From contig MSGT01000027.1 of NCBI GenBank assembly GCA_001940825.1, positions 1 through 64,000 on the forward strand: a DNA stretch of 64,000 bases. Reading direction: 5' to 3'. Under the pieces are notes generated by a model. The model worked only from the letters and a program-made list of their open reading frames with translations. It searched no databases and was not told the origin of the DNA. Origin of the DNA: Sphaerochaeta sp. Phil3 (GTDB taxonomy: Bacteria > Spirochaetota > Spirochaetia > Sphaerochaetales > Sphaerochaetaceae). Of the stretch, positions 17,249-25,642 are shown piece by piece (position 1 is the first letter of the stretch; each line of letters opens with the position of its first letter). The translations under genes and the position numbers were made by a program.

Positions 17249-17977
17249 CTAACGGATCTTCACAAAATCCACGAAAGCCCCAAGTTCCTTTGCAAACCCC
17301 TCAAGGTTCTCGTAGCTGTATTGGACTCCATCCCCAAGAGATCCATCAAGAGTCACCTTTGGGTTGAACCTTTGCAGGTAGAACCTTTTTGCGCCCTTGA
17401 CCCACAACCCAATCGAGGCAATGTCCTCTGGCTGAACGACGCCCTTTTCGAACGTAGTCCTGAACTCATAGTCCGGAGCCTTCCTCATCACGATGTCCAC
17501 GGAACGCCGCACGGCATCCACATCACGACAACCCACCGCACCATATCTTTGGACCGATGTCTTTATGTCCATGGCTACGTAGTCCAACAACCCTTCGTCC
17601 AAGGCCTTCTCCAGTTTGTCAGGAAAGCTGCCATTGGTGTCGAGCTTGGTCTTGAGCCCCAGCTTCTTGCCTTCACGAAGGAAGTCCAAGAGCCCTTCCT
17701 GAAGGCATGGCTCACCTCCGGAGACGACCATAGCATCAAGAAGGCCACGGCGCTGATTTATATAGGAGAATACCTTATCAACGGTGAAAGACTCAAAATC
17801 ATTGGCTTCTTCATTGTTTTGGGACATCGTTCCATCCCATACCAACGAGGGGTTGTGGCAGTATGGGCAACGAAAGTTGCAGCCTTTCGTGAATACGGTG
17901 CATGCTACAAGTCCAGGATAGTTGACCGAGTCCACACGGACGAAGCCCCCTATCCTGAAACTCCTGTCATTCAGCAT
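17249..17977 (-). CDS. nrdG: Anaerobic RNR activating radical-SAM enzyme
   Basis: This 242-residue radical-SAM protein installs the glycyl radical on the anaerobic ribonucleotide reductase. The [4Fe-4S] motif is CNFRCPYCHNP near residue 33, followed by the SAM-binding VVSGGEPCLQEG near 90. The length and the start RSFRIGGFVRVDSVNYPG match the pyruvate-formate-lyase-activase-like type of NrdG that often goes with NrdD in spirochaetes and Thermotoga. Its ATG overlaps the nrdD stop region by seven bases, so the two are translationally coupled. Confidence 0.9.
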   Translation of the reverse strand: MLNDRSFRIGGFVRVDSVNYPGLVACTVFTKGCNFRCPYCHNPSLVWDGTMSQNNEEANDFESFTVDKVFSYINQRRGLLDAMVVSGGEPCLQEGLLDFLREGKKLGLKTKLDTNGSFPDKLEKALDEGLLDYVAMDIKTSVQRYGAVGCRDVDAVRRSVDIVMRKAPDYEFRTTFEKGVVQPEDIASIGLWVKGAKRFYLQRFNPKVTLDGSLGDGVQYSYENLEGFAKELGAFVDFVKIR

Positions 17978-20361
17978 TTGTTAGCCCAGCTTACAATAGC
18001 GCCTGCACCTTGCAGTGCATTGTCCTTTGAACCGCCTACGAACATCACAGGAACGGACATGACACCATACTGCGCTGCAAGATCGGCATTTTCCTGAGCA
18101 TCCACGACCTTGTAGGCTATGCCCTTTCTATCAAGTGCAGCCTTCGCCGTAGGGCAGTTTGGACAGGTCTTCGTCGTAAAGAGAAGGTTCTCTGAAGAAC
18201 AGGAACACACAGGGGCATCGGTCTTGGAATTGCCCTTTTCATTCTGCGAATCGTGCGTGGCAGGCCCGTTCACCTTGGCACGCGATGCCTCGTCGAAGTC
18301 ATACGTCTCCCTTTCCTTGAACTCCTGGGCCTTTCCTGTGTTCCAGTTCTGGACAGGTCTGTAGTAGCCGGTGATTCTGGAATAGACCTCGGTTGGCTTG
18401 CCGCATTTTGGGCATGTGTAGTGCTCGCCGGTGATGTATCCATGCTCCTTGCACACGGAGTATGTTGGGCTTATCGTGAAGTACGGAAGCTTGTAGTTGG
18501 ATGCAATCTTTCTGACAAGCGATGCCACTGCCTCCCAGCTTGTAGGCTGCTCGCCAAGGAATACATGGAAGACCGTTCCGCTTGTGTACTTGGTCTGAAG
18601 CTCGTCCTGGATATCCATGGCCTTGAAGAGGTCGTGCGTGAAGCCAACAGGGAGGTTTGAGGAGTTGGTGTAGTATGGAGACTCCTGCGTACCTGCCGTG
18701 ATGATGTTTGGATAGCGCTTCTTGTCATGGATTGCAAGTCTGTATGAGGTGCTCTCTGCAGGTGTGGCCTCAAGGTTGTAGAGGTCGCCGTACATCTCCT
18801 GATAGTCGGAAAGCCTCTCCCTCATGTGGTCAAGCACCTGGGAGGTGAAACGCTGACCCCTTTCGTCCGTGAGATCGCAGCGCAGCCAATTTGCATTGAG
18901 GCAGGCTTCGTTCATGCCCACAAGACCAATGGTACTGAAATGATTGTTGAACGTTCCAAGATATCTCTTCGTATACGGATAGAGTCCGTTTTCAAGGAAT
19001 TTGGAAATAGTATTCCTCTTGACCTTGAGCGAGCGGGCTGCAATGTCCATGAGCTTGTCCAGCCTGTCATAGAAGTCCTTCTCGTCCTTTGCAAGGTATG
19101 CAAGACGTGGCATGTTGAGAGTCACGACACCAACCGATCCTGTGGACTCTCCGCTTCCAAAGAAACCGCCGCTCTTCTTCCTAAGCTCTCTGAGGTCCAA
19201 TCTAAGGCGGCAGCACATGCTTCTTACATCGCTTGGCTGCATCTCAGTGTTGCCAATGTAGTTGGAGAAATAGGGAGTTCCATACTTCATCGTCATGGAG
19301 AAGAGAAGCTCGTTGTTTGGATTGTCGGACCAGTCGAAGTCCTTGGTAAGTGAATACGTAGGAATAGGATACTGGAAACCGCGTCCGTTTGCGTCGCCTT
19401 CGAGCATGACCTCGAGGAACGCCTTGTTGACCATATCCATCTCCTTTTGGCAGTCGCCGTAGGTGAAGTCCATGTCCTCGCCTCCAACGATTGCAGGAAG
19501 ATCCTTGAGATCTGGTGGAACGGTCCAGTCAAGCGTTATGTTCGAGAACGGAGCCTGCGTACCCCAACGGGACGGCGTGTTGACGCCAAAGACGAAGCTG
19601 CTCACACACTGCTTGACCTCCCTGTAGCTGAGGTTCTCGGCCTTCACAAACGCAGAAAGGTATGTGTCGAACGAGCTGAACGCCTGCGCGCCGGCCCATT
19701 CGTTCTGCATGATTCCAATGAAGTTGACCATTTGGTTGCATAGTGTGTTCAAGTGTCTTGCAGGACGGGACGAAATCTTGCCCTCCACCCCGCCAAGGCC
19801 TTCCTTGATGAGCTGTTTGAGGCTCCACCCAGCACAATAGCCCGATAGCATTGAAAGGTCGTGAAGATGAAGGTCCGCATTCCTGTGCGCCGCACCTATC
19901 TCCTCGTCATAGATCTGAGAAAGCCAGTAGTTCGCGGTTATGGCTCCGCTGTTGGAGAGGATGAGACCGCCTATGCTGTAGTTGACGGTGCTGTTCTCCT
20001 TGACGCGCCAGTCATCGGCCTTGAGATAGCCGTCAACGGTCTTCTTGTAGTCTATCATGTTCTGCTCGGCGTTTCTGACGTTCTCATGCTGCTTGCGGTA
20101 GAGGATGTAGCTCTTTGCAACGTCGCTGTAGCCGCAAAGGGCAAGCGTGGTCTCCACGCTGTCCTGAATGGCCTCGACCCCAATCTCGCCGTCCTTGACC
20201 TTAGAGCCAAAGTCAGCTGCAGCCCTGAGGGCCAAGAGCCCCACTATTTGTCTGTTGGTTTCCTTTCCTGTGGCCTCGAAGGCTCTGGAAATCGCATTCT
20301 CAATCCTAGAAAGTTCGAAATCGACCTTAGATCCATTCCTTTTGACTACGGTGTTTATCAT
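17971..20361 (-). CDS. nrdD: Anaerobic ribonucleotide reductase with fused redoxin
   Basis: This protein of about 796 residues makes deoxyribonucleotides without oxygen. An N-terminal ATP-cone (TVVKRNGSKVDFELSRIENA) controls activity. The large catalytic barrel follows, then a zinc site with Cys and the CPKCG pair, then the glycyl-radical loop RITGYYRPV. About 80 extra residues at the end form a thioredoxin/glutaredoxin-like domain with the active site TCPNC and the cis-proline VPVM. Some NrdD subtypes take electrons from a thioredoxin or glutaredoxin rather than formate, and a built-in redoxin suits that. The ATG was chosen because GGAGGG lies just before it; the frame stays open a further 27 codons upstream. 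A near-consensus NrdR box sits 90 bases upstream. Confidence 0.9.
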   Translation of the reverse strand: MINTVVKRNGSKVDFELSRIENAISRAFEATGKETNRQIVGLLALRAAADFGSKVKDGEIGVEAIQDSVETTLALCGYSDVAKSYILYRKQHENVRNAEQNMIDYKKTVDGYLKADDWRVKENSTVNYSIGGLILSNSGAITANYWLSQIYDEEIGAAHRNADLHLHDLSMLSGYCAGWSLKQLIKEGLGGVEGKISSRPARHLNTLCNQMVNFIGIMQNEWAGAQAFSSFDTYLSAFVKAENLSYREVKQCVSSFVFGVNTPSRWGTQAPFSNITLDWTVPPDLKDLPAIVGGEDMDFTYGDCQKEMDMVNKAFLEVMLEGDANGRGFQYPIPTYSLTKDFDWSDNPNNELLFSMTMKYGTPYFSNYIGNTEMQPSDVRSMCCRLRLDLRELRKKSGGFFGSGESTGSVGVVTLNMPRLAYLAKDEKDFYDRLDKLMDIAARSLKVKRNTISKFLENGLYPYTKRYLGTFNNHFSTIGLVGMNEACLNANWLRCDLTDERGQRFTSQVLDHMRERLSDYQEMYGDLYNLEATPAESTSYRLAIHDKKRYPNIITAGTQESPYYTNSSNLPVGFTHDLFKAMDIQDELQTKYTSGTVFHVFLGEQPTSWEAVASLVRKIASNYKLPYFTISPTYSVCKEHGYITGEHYTCPKCGKPTEVYSRITGYYRPVQNWNTGKAQEFKERETYDFDEASRAKVNGPATHDSQNEKGNSKTDAPVCSCSSENLLFTTKTCPNCPTAKAALDRKGIAYKVVDAQENADLAAQYGVMSVPVMFVGGSKDNALQGAGAIVSWANKC

Positions 20362-20450
20362 ACAGCCCTCCATGGTTGTCTGTTGCTTTGTCACTTGATC
20401 CGGATAGCGTTGGAAAACGCTCAAACCCCAGTGTAACGACACTACGCTTC

Positions 20451-20466
20451 ACACAACATATAGTGT
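20451..20466 (-). promoter_or_regulatory. NrdR box upstream of nrdDG
   Basis: Read on the minus strand, 15 of 16 bases match the published NrdR consensus ACACWATATATWGTGT; the only mismatch is a G at the tenth position. It lies 90 bases upstream of nrdD, which it is expected to control when dATP/ATP is high. A second inverted pair AGTGT-AACG-ACACT (20430-20443) lies between it and the gene, but its half-sites are in the reverse order. Confidence 0.8.
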
Positions 20467-20618
20467 TGCTTTTGTGCCGGCTACGCAATTACTAGTACAC
20501 TGGAAACCTTGTGGCTGTCAACCTCTTTTTGGCCCGTTTGGCTGTTTTTGTAGGCGTTTTGCTTTGGAGAAGAGCCTGTGTATTGCCAAAAATCCTTGTC
20601 GTATCTATATTTCCACTC

Positions 20619-21242
20619 ATGGGAAAAACAAAGAAAATCGCAACTATTTTTCTGTCAGTCTATTTGGTCGTTTCAGGTACGATAGACCTCTTCATCCCTC
20701 AGGTAAGGACCAAGGCATGGTACGCCGTAGTGTCCCTTGCCGTCATCTGGCTCACACCTGTAGTGGTGAAGCTTTTCAAGCTGGAGATATCGGACATGAC
20801 ATACGTCCTTTTCATAACGTTCGTGGTCGTTGGGACATACACAAGCAACCGCCACAACCTATACAAAACGTTCTGGTGGTTCGATGTGGTGCTTCACCTT
20901 TCATCTGGTGTGATGCTGTCCATGATAGCAGGCGACATCTTCTTCCCAATCTCAAAGGAGCACAGAAACCCCCTGTGGTTCGAGATTCTTTTCATGTTCA
21001 TATTCGCCGTAGCGGCGGCTGGGTTCTGGGAGATAATGGAGTTCTCGTTCGACTGCATCACAGGTCAGGATGTCCAGAGGAACCTCCTGCGCGAGCATGA
21101 GATTATATCCACGACATGGCAGAACAACGGCATCATAGACACCATGAACGACATGATAAACGGCACTGTAGGAGGCATAGTTGGATGTACGCTGAGCTTG
21201 CTGACCCGCAGGAAAGCCCAGCGCCATGGAAAAAATGACTAG
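20619..21242 (+). CDS. YjdF/DUF2238-like membrane protein
   Basis: This protein of about 207 residues is membrane-bound with five to six hydrophobic segments. The family-like pattern is the chain of acidic and histidine residues FDVVLHLSSGVML, then FWEIMEFSFDCITG, then DTMNDMINGTVGGIVG. This set is seen in DUF2238/YjdF-type membrane proteins of unknown function. Neither possible start (a GTG at 20511 or this ATG) has a good ribosome binding site, so the start is uncertain. It is divergent from nrdD and shares that intergenic region, so it may also respond to NrdR. Confidence 0.6.
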   Translation: MGKTKKIATIFLSVYLVVSGTIDLFIPQVRTKAWYAVVSLAVIWLTPVVVKLFKLEISDMTYVLFITFVVVGTYTSNRHNLYKTFWWFDVVLHLSSGVMLSMIAGDIFFPISKEHRNPLWFEILFMFIFAVAAAGFWEIMEFSFDCITGQDVQRNLLREHEIISTTWQNNGIIDTMNDMINGTVGGIVGCTLSLLTRRKAQRHGKND

Positions 21243-21264
21243 TTGGAAGTATTAGTTAAAACGA

Positions 21265-22038
21265 CTAGTTGATCGAAACGTCTCCGCTTACCGTCTCGAA
21301 CTCGAACCTAGAGGATGCACCTTTTGGGTTGTAGCTTGCGCCACCGGATAGGTTTGCAGAGCTTGAGCGAAGCCTTCCGCTTACGGAATCGAACTCAACG
21401 GCATAGAGCGAACCCTCTGGAAGCGCAATGGAGAACGAGCCGGACACAGACTTGCCTTCGATCTCCCTAGGACATACTCCCAACGAAAGCGAAATCTCCC
21501 CGCTCACAGTCTCGAGCTCAATCTCCTTCACATAGTCCATCTGGGCTCTAAGGCTACCGGATACCGACTCGAAATCAAGGGCATCGGCCTGTATGGAGAG
21601 CGTTGTATCGGCTGAGACCGTCTCGATATCCACGTCTCGGAGGACGAGTCCACGTGGAATCCTTACAATGAGGTTCTTGTCCACGTTCTTGATGGCGAAG
21701 TCCGTCTTGGTGTATTTGACATACAGGCGACCGCTTTTGACTCTCCACCTTAGAAGCGCATCGTCGCTGATCTTGGAGCTGAACGTCTCGGAAACCTCAA
21801 TGGTGGAGCCGTCCCAATACTCTATGTCCACGCCTCCTGACACCCATGATATGTCGATGCCGTTGATGGACTCCTCTATGCTGGTGCCACCTGCATTGTA
21901 GCGAGATGCGTCGTCGTACCTATATTTGCCGGATGGCCAAAGGTTCCATGATGCAAATGCCGGGAACGCTGAAAAAACCGCTGTAAACAAAACAAGGGAC
22001 ATGGCTGCAACCAGTCCCTTACGTCCAAAACTATTCAC
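21265..22038 (-). CDS. Exported DUF4097 beta-strand repeat protein
   Basis: This 257-residue protein has an N-terminal signal peptide (LVAAMSLVLFTAVFSAFPAFA) and then a DUF4097 beta-solenoid. Repeated phrases VSG, such as ESVSGSLRAQM, ETVSGEISLSL, KSVSGSFSIAL and ETVSGDVSIN, mark about 20-residue rungs. Such proteins are exported and their role is unknown. It lies 14 bases after the 92-residue gene on the same strand, which places it at the end of the LacI-HAD transcript. Confidence 0.75.
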   Translation of the reverse strand: MNSFGRKGLVAAMSLVLFTAVFSAFPAFASWNLWPSGKYRYDDASRYNAGGTSIEESINGIDISWVSGGVDIEYWDGSTIEVSETFSSKISDDALLRWRVKSGRLYVKYTKTDFAIKNVDKNLIVRIPRGLVLRDVDIETVSADTTLSIQADALDFESVSGSLRAQMDYVKEIELETVSGEISLSLGVCPREIEGKSVSGSFSIALPEGSLYAVEFDSVSGRLRSSSANLSGGASYNPKGASSRFEFETVSGDVSIN

Positions 22039-22052
22039 TTTTGGGCTTCTCC

Positions 22053-22331
22053 TTATTTGTCAAGCTCCTGAGCCTTCTTGGTCTCAGCCTCGATCCTCTC
22101 CTGAATGAGCTTCTGGTATTCCTCAGCCTTCTCAGGGTTGGAGATTATGAAAGCCTTGCTGAAATAGATCTCTTCAGCCTTGAGCTCTTCTCTGACTACC
22201 GATGGCGGAAGCATGATGTCAGCCTCGGTGTCCCAATAATAGGTGTCGATGATTTTCTTGATCTGTCTTTTCTTCATGCCTTGAAGATACCATGTCATGC
22301 ACGCTTTGGCAATCGCTGAGCGCATTGCCAA
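22053..22331 (-). CDS. Small hypothetical protein
   Basis: The frame is open for 92 residues from a TTG directly after the HAD stop codon; an ATG at 22277 beginning MKKRQIKKIIDTYYWD is a more likely start (74 residues) though it lacks a strong ribosome binding site. The protein is highly charged, with a helical end AEEYQKLIQERIEAETKKA. I recognise no family. The tight packing between HAD and DUF4097 genes supports it as real. Confidence 0.45.
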   Translation of the reverse strand: MAMRSAIAKACMTWYLQGMKKRQIKKIIDTYYWDTEADIMLPPSVVREELKAEEIYFSKAFIISNPEKAEEYQKLIQERIEAETKKAQELDK

Positions 22332-22955
22332 TCAGAGAAGATCAATTTCCTCAAGGTGCTCCCTAAGAGATTCGGGACTTTGGAATCTGAAACCATTTAT
22401 GCCCAGAGAAACCGCAACATCAACGTTCTCCTGTCTGTCGTCAGTGAAGAACATCTCGTTTGGTGAGACCTTCTCAAAAGCAATGATCTTCTCGAAGAAC
22501 TCAGGCTCTGGCTTCACGCAATGCAGTCTGTCGGACGTATAGGCATAGTCGAACATCCCATAGTCATTGCGGTTGTCGTGCCAAATGCGGTGGGAGGGCT
22601 CTACGTTGGTCCCTGCAACCACCCTTATGCCGTTTTTCTTCAGATCCTCTATGACGGCAATCGTCTTTGGATTCTGAACAGGGTTGAAGAACTTCGTGTA
22701 GAGATGGGGTTCGTCAGGAACATTGATCCCTGTAATGCATGAGAACCTCTTCCAATACTCGTCTTCGTCGAAAAGTCCGGCGCCAAAATCCCTTATAAGA
22801 CCTTTCATATCCGGAGACAACGAAAGGAATGTGTCATTGTCTTCAACACCAAAATACCTGAGGAGCCTACGCTCCATCTCCCCGCCGTTGAAGAGATCGA
22901 CGACCCCTCCCATATCGAATACGCAGACTTTGATTTCATGTTCGCTGGACTTCAT
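22332..22955 (-). CDS. HAD-superfamily hydrolase
   Basis: This 207-residue protein is a HAD phosphatase of the class with an alpha-helical cap. The nucleophile motif is VFDMGGVVD near residue 12, where the general-acid Asp is replaced by Gly, as in many HAD-IA members. Motif III and IV are seen in CVKPEPEFFEK and FTDDRQENVDVA. It resembles haloacid-dehalogenase or glucose-1-phosphatase types (YihX-like). The ATG with GAGGTGA upstream was preferred over a GTG three codons earlier that overlaps the lacI-type stop. It follows the regulator, so it may dephosphorylate a sugar phosphate of this locus. Confidence 0.8.
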   Translation of the reverse strand: MKSSEHEIKVCVFDMGGVVDLFNGGEMERRLLRYFGVEDNDTFLSLSPDMKGLIRDFGAGLFDEDEYWKRFSCITGINVPDEPHLYTKFFNPVQNPKTIAVIEDLKKNGIRVVAGTNVEPSHRIWHDNRNDYGMFDYAYTSDRLHCVKPEPEFFEKIIAFEKVSPNEMFFTDDRQENVDVAVSLGINGFRFQSPESLREHLEEIDLL

Positions 22956-22960
22956 AGATT

Positions 22961-23968
22961 TCACCTCGTGCTTTCCCTCACGATGAACCTTGGAGGGATG
23001 AGAATATGCGTTTCGCAGGCATCGTCTTTGGACAATCGGCCCAGAAGAAGATCCGCCGATGTCTGTCCCATAAGTGAAATGTTTTGGGAGACAGTTGTCA
23101 ATGGCACCCTGCAGAAGCTTGCAGGGGCTATGTCATCGTAACCAATGATTGCAACATCCTCAGGAATGCGGACTTTTTTGGAAAGACCGTTCTCAAGACC
23201 AATGGCAACGTTGTCGTTCGATACGAATATGAGCGTGGGCTCTGTGGATGAAAGCATTCCTTCATCCAGTTCGACTGCGAACTGACGTCCTTCCTCAGAC
23301 GTTGGTATTGCATCATGGACTATGAGGTTCCTATCCTTGTCCACATTGTCCAAAAGGCCACGCAGCCTAAGGCTCATTGGCTGGTCGTTGAATCCTGCAA
23401 GGACAAGTATACGCCTGTAGATAGACGAATTGATGAACTGAGCCACAAGCCTGCCGCCTTCGTAGTTGTCTCCGGACACATACGCGACATCGGGGTCGTT
23501 TGGAACGCAGTTGACCACAACGAAAGGAAGTTCCGACTCCTTGAGGGCCTGTATTGAAGGAGAGGATGGCGAAGTTGCAGAAAGTATTACACCATCGACT
23601 TTGTTCCTAAGCAGGGTTTGGACGGTCTCAAGCTCCTTGTCTTCGTTCCAGTCCGTGAAGCAGAGCAACATGGAATACCCCTTTGCAGACAGCACCTGGT
23701 CTATCCCTTTGACGACCTCCGTGAAGAAGTAGTTGGTAAGCTCCCCTACGACCACACCTATTATCCTGGTTGGAGTGCCCGCAAGGCACTGTGCATAATG
23801 GTTGGGAATGTATCCATGTTGGTCCATTACAGACAGGATCCTTGCCTTGGTCTCAGCATTCACAGGGGCATTTCCAGTAAGGACTCTTGAAACCGTAGCT
23901 TTTGAGACCTTTGCCATTCTGGCTATGTCCGATATCGTAATTGGAGAATCTTCGTTTTTCTGCTTCAT
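22961..23968 (-). CDS. LacI-family transcriptional regulator
   Basis: This 335-residue protein has the LacI layout. The N-terminal helix-turn-helix is ITISDIARMAKVSKATVSRV followed by LTGNAPVNAETKARI. A hinge helix and a periplasmic-binding-protein-like sensor domain follow (from IIGVVVGELTNYFFTEV). It should repress the divergent sugar import and processing genes until a sugar or sugar phosphate binds. Several sites close to its typical palindrome stand in the shared intergenic region. The start begins MKQKNEDSP; a start seven codons upstream is also open. Confidence 0.9.
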   Translation of the reverse strand: MKQKNEDSPITISDIARMAKVSKATVSRVLTGNAPVNAETKARILSVMDQHGYIPNHYAQCLAGTPTRIIGVVVGELTNYFFTEVVKGIDQVLSAKGYSMLLCFTDWNEDKELETVQTLLRNKVDGVILSATSPSSPSIQALKESELPFVVVNCVPNDPDVAYVSGDNYEGGRLVAQFINSSIYRRILVLAGFNDQPMSLRLRGLLDNVDKDRNLIVHDAIPTSEEGRQFAVELDEGMLSSTEPTLIFVSNDNVAIGLENGLSKKVRIPEDVAIIGYDDIAPASFCRVPLTTVSQNISLMGQTSADLLLGRLSKDDACETHILIPPRFIVRESTR

Positions 23969-24053
23969 CCGTGGAATGGTAGCATACAAACAGCTCTTTG
24001 GAAAAGAAAAAACTCCATGTACAAGATCAAAAAAACAACTTTGCCACCAATTT

Positions 24054-24146
24054 TGGAACCGATTTCATGGAAACGGTTTCATTTTTAGCTTGCAAAAACC
24101 AAAAAGGTGGTTTAGTCTTAGAAACAGGTTTGTGAAACCGGTTTCA
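24054..24146. promoter_or_regulatory. Cluster of LacI-type operators and sugar promoter
   Basis: A perfect 14-bp palindrome TGAAACCGGTTTCA lies at 24133-24146, next to the ribosome binding site of the binding-protein gene. Two 12/14 matches, TGGAACCGATTTCA (24054-24067) and TGGAAACGGTTTCA (24068-24081), abut each other. A weaker site with GAAAC and GGTTT (24120-24133) abuts the perfect one. A possible promoter, TTGCAA (24090-24095) with a -10-like TAGTCT 17 bp later, is enclosed by them. The local LacI protein is the likely binder, and looping between the two pairs is possible. Confidence 0.75.
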
Positions 24147-24162
24147 TAAAAAGGAGAAAACT

Positions 24163-25473
24163 ATGAAGAAGTTCGTAACAGCCATCGTTCTGCTGAGCGT
24201 ACTCTGCTGCACTATGGTTTTTGCACAGGGACAGAAGGAAGCGGAAACAACAGGTCCAAAGGACGTCACACTCAAGGTCTATGCAAGGGCATACACATAC
24301 CAGCAGGATGATCCTTGGAAGAATGCAGAGAAGAAACTGCAGGATGCACACCCAGAGCTCAACATCACATTCGAATACGAAGGATTTGGTTGGGCAGACC
24401 TTAGGACGAAGTTCCTAACGGCAGCAGCCGGCGGAGAGGCCCCAGATGTCGTCATGACGGACATAATCTGGGTTGGTGAATATGCAGAAGGCGGTCTTAT
24501 CGCCGATGTCACAGAAAAGGCCGAGTCCTGGAACGAATGGGCAGACGTTGCACCACTCTACAAGGAAGCTACAAAGGTGGACGGAAGAATCTACGGAACA
24601 TGGCTCAACACCGATGTCAGAGTCATGGCATACAACAAAAAGCTCTTCAAGGCCGCAGGTCTCGATCCAGAGACACCTCCAAAGACATGGAGCGAGCTCA
24701 GAGCTGCAGCAAAGCAGATAAGCGATACTCTGGCACCTGCATCATACGGCCTTGGATTCCCTGCAACCCTTGAAGACGAAACAGCGCAGACGTTCTATGC
24801 ATATCTCTTCTCCCTTGGTGGAAAGATCCTGTCAGATGACAACAATCAGGCGCTCTTCAACAGCGAAGAAGGCGTAAGAGCCCTCTCGGAACTCGTTGAC
24901 ATGGTCCAGATAGGAGCCACCCCGGCATCCATCGTCGCAGGATCTTCAAGCGACATAAACAATGGCGTATTCCAGGACAAGTTCGCGATGTCCTACATGA
25001 CGAAGGCCTTTGGACTTGCAAAAGACCTCATTCCAGGACTCACTGCAGAGCAGTACCTCGAAGAGTTCGGCGTTGCAACGATTCCTTACGCAGACGGTGG
25101 CAGTGCTTCCACGATGTCAGGCGGATACCTTCTCTGCGTTCCTACAGGCTCCAAGAACCAGGACCTTGCATGGGAGTTCATAGAGTATGCAGCAGGCGCA
25201 GAGTCCCAGTTTGGATACACTGCAGCACGCGGCTATGTCCCAACGTTCACATCACTCATGGAAAGAGCGAGCGACTACTACGAAATAGACCCTTATTTCA
25301 GTGTAATCCTCGAGCAGCTCAACAACGCACACTTCAGACCAAGCATCCCTCAGTATACAGAGATCGCCGCTGAAGTACAGAATGCAGTTCAGGCAGCCGT
25401 CATGGGAGTCAAAACACCAAAGCAGGCACTGGACGACGCTGCAAAGGTTGTCAACCAGATTCTCAACGAGTAG
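24163..25473 (+). CDS. Sugar ABC transporter substrate-binding protein
   Basis: This 436-residue protein has a signal peptide ending VFAQG and matches the MalE/UgpB-type family 1 sugar-binding proteins: LKVYARAY, then APDVVMTDIIWVGEYAEGG, and the late YLLCVPTGSKNQDLAWEF motif. It captures a sugar outside the membrane and hands it to the two permeases downstream. AAGGAG precedes the ATG. It is followed by a stable hairpin before the permease genes, a common way to keep the binding protein at higher level. The sugar cannot be told from sequence. Confidence 0.9.
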   Translation: MKKFVTAIVLLSVLCCTMVFAQGQKEAETTGPKDVTLKVYARAYTYQQDDPWKNAEKKLQDAHPELNITFEYEGFGWADLRTKFLTAAAGGEAPDVVMTDIIWVGEYAEGGLIADVTEKAESWNEWADVAPLYKEATKVDGRIYGTWLNTDVRVMAYNKKLFKAAGLDPETPPKTWSELRAAAKQISDTLAPASYGLGFPATLEDETAQTFYAYLFSLGGKILSDDNNQALFNSEEGVRALSELVDMVQIGATPASIVAGSSSDINNGVFQDKFAMSYMTKAFGLAKDLIPGLTAEQYLEEFGVATIPYADGGSASTMSGGYLLCVPTGSKNQDLAWEFIEYAAGAESQFGYTAARGYVPTFTSLMERASDYYEIDPYFSVILEQLNNAHFRPSIPQYTEIAAEVQNAVQAAVMGVKTPKQALDDAAKVVNQILNE

Positions 25474-25491
25474 TCCATTGAACACCAAACG

Positions 25492-25515
25492 AATGGGCTG
25501 TGCAAACAGCCCATT
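25492..25515 (+). terminator. Hairpin between binding protein and permease
   Basis: A perfect 10-bp stem AATGGGCTGT / ACAGCCCATT with a GCAA tetraloop, 18 bases after the binding-protein stop. There is no strong T run, so it may act as an mRNA-stabilising hairpin or partial attenuator rather than a full terminator. Confidence 0.7.
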
Positions 25516-25539
25516 CTATATGCCCTTTTCAACGGACAA

Positions 25540-25624
25540 ATGAATCTTTGGACAAAGGCTTCTTCCAAAGGATTGAACGCATAGAGCTGACTTCAACCCT
25601 TTCAATGAATCTTTTGGACGAAAC
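25540..25624 (+). repeat. Short direct repeats in transporter operon
   Basis: Two near-identical 16-17 base runs, AAATGAATCTTTGGAC (about 25540) and CAATGAATCTTTTGGAC (about 25604), lie 64 bases apart between the binding-protein and permease genes. The rest of this gap has no gene. Confidence 0.45.
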
Positions 25625-25642
25625 ATAAACGGAGAGACCAAA

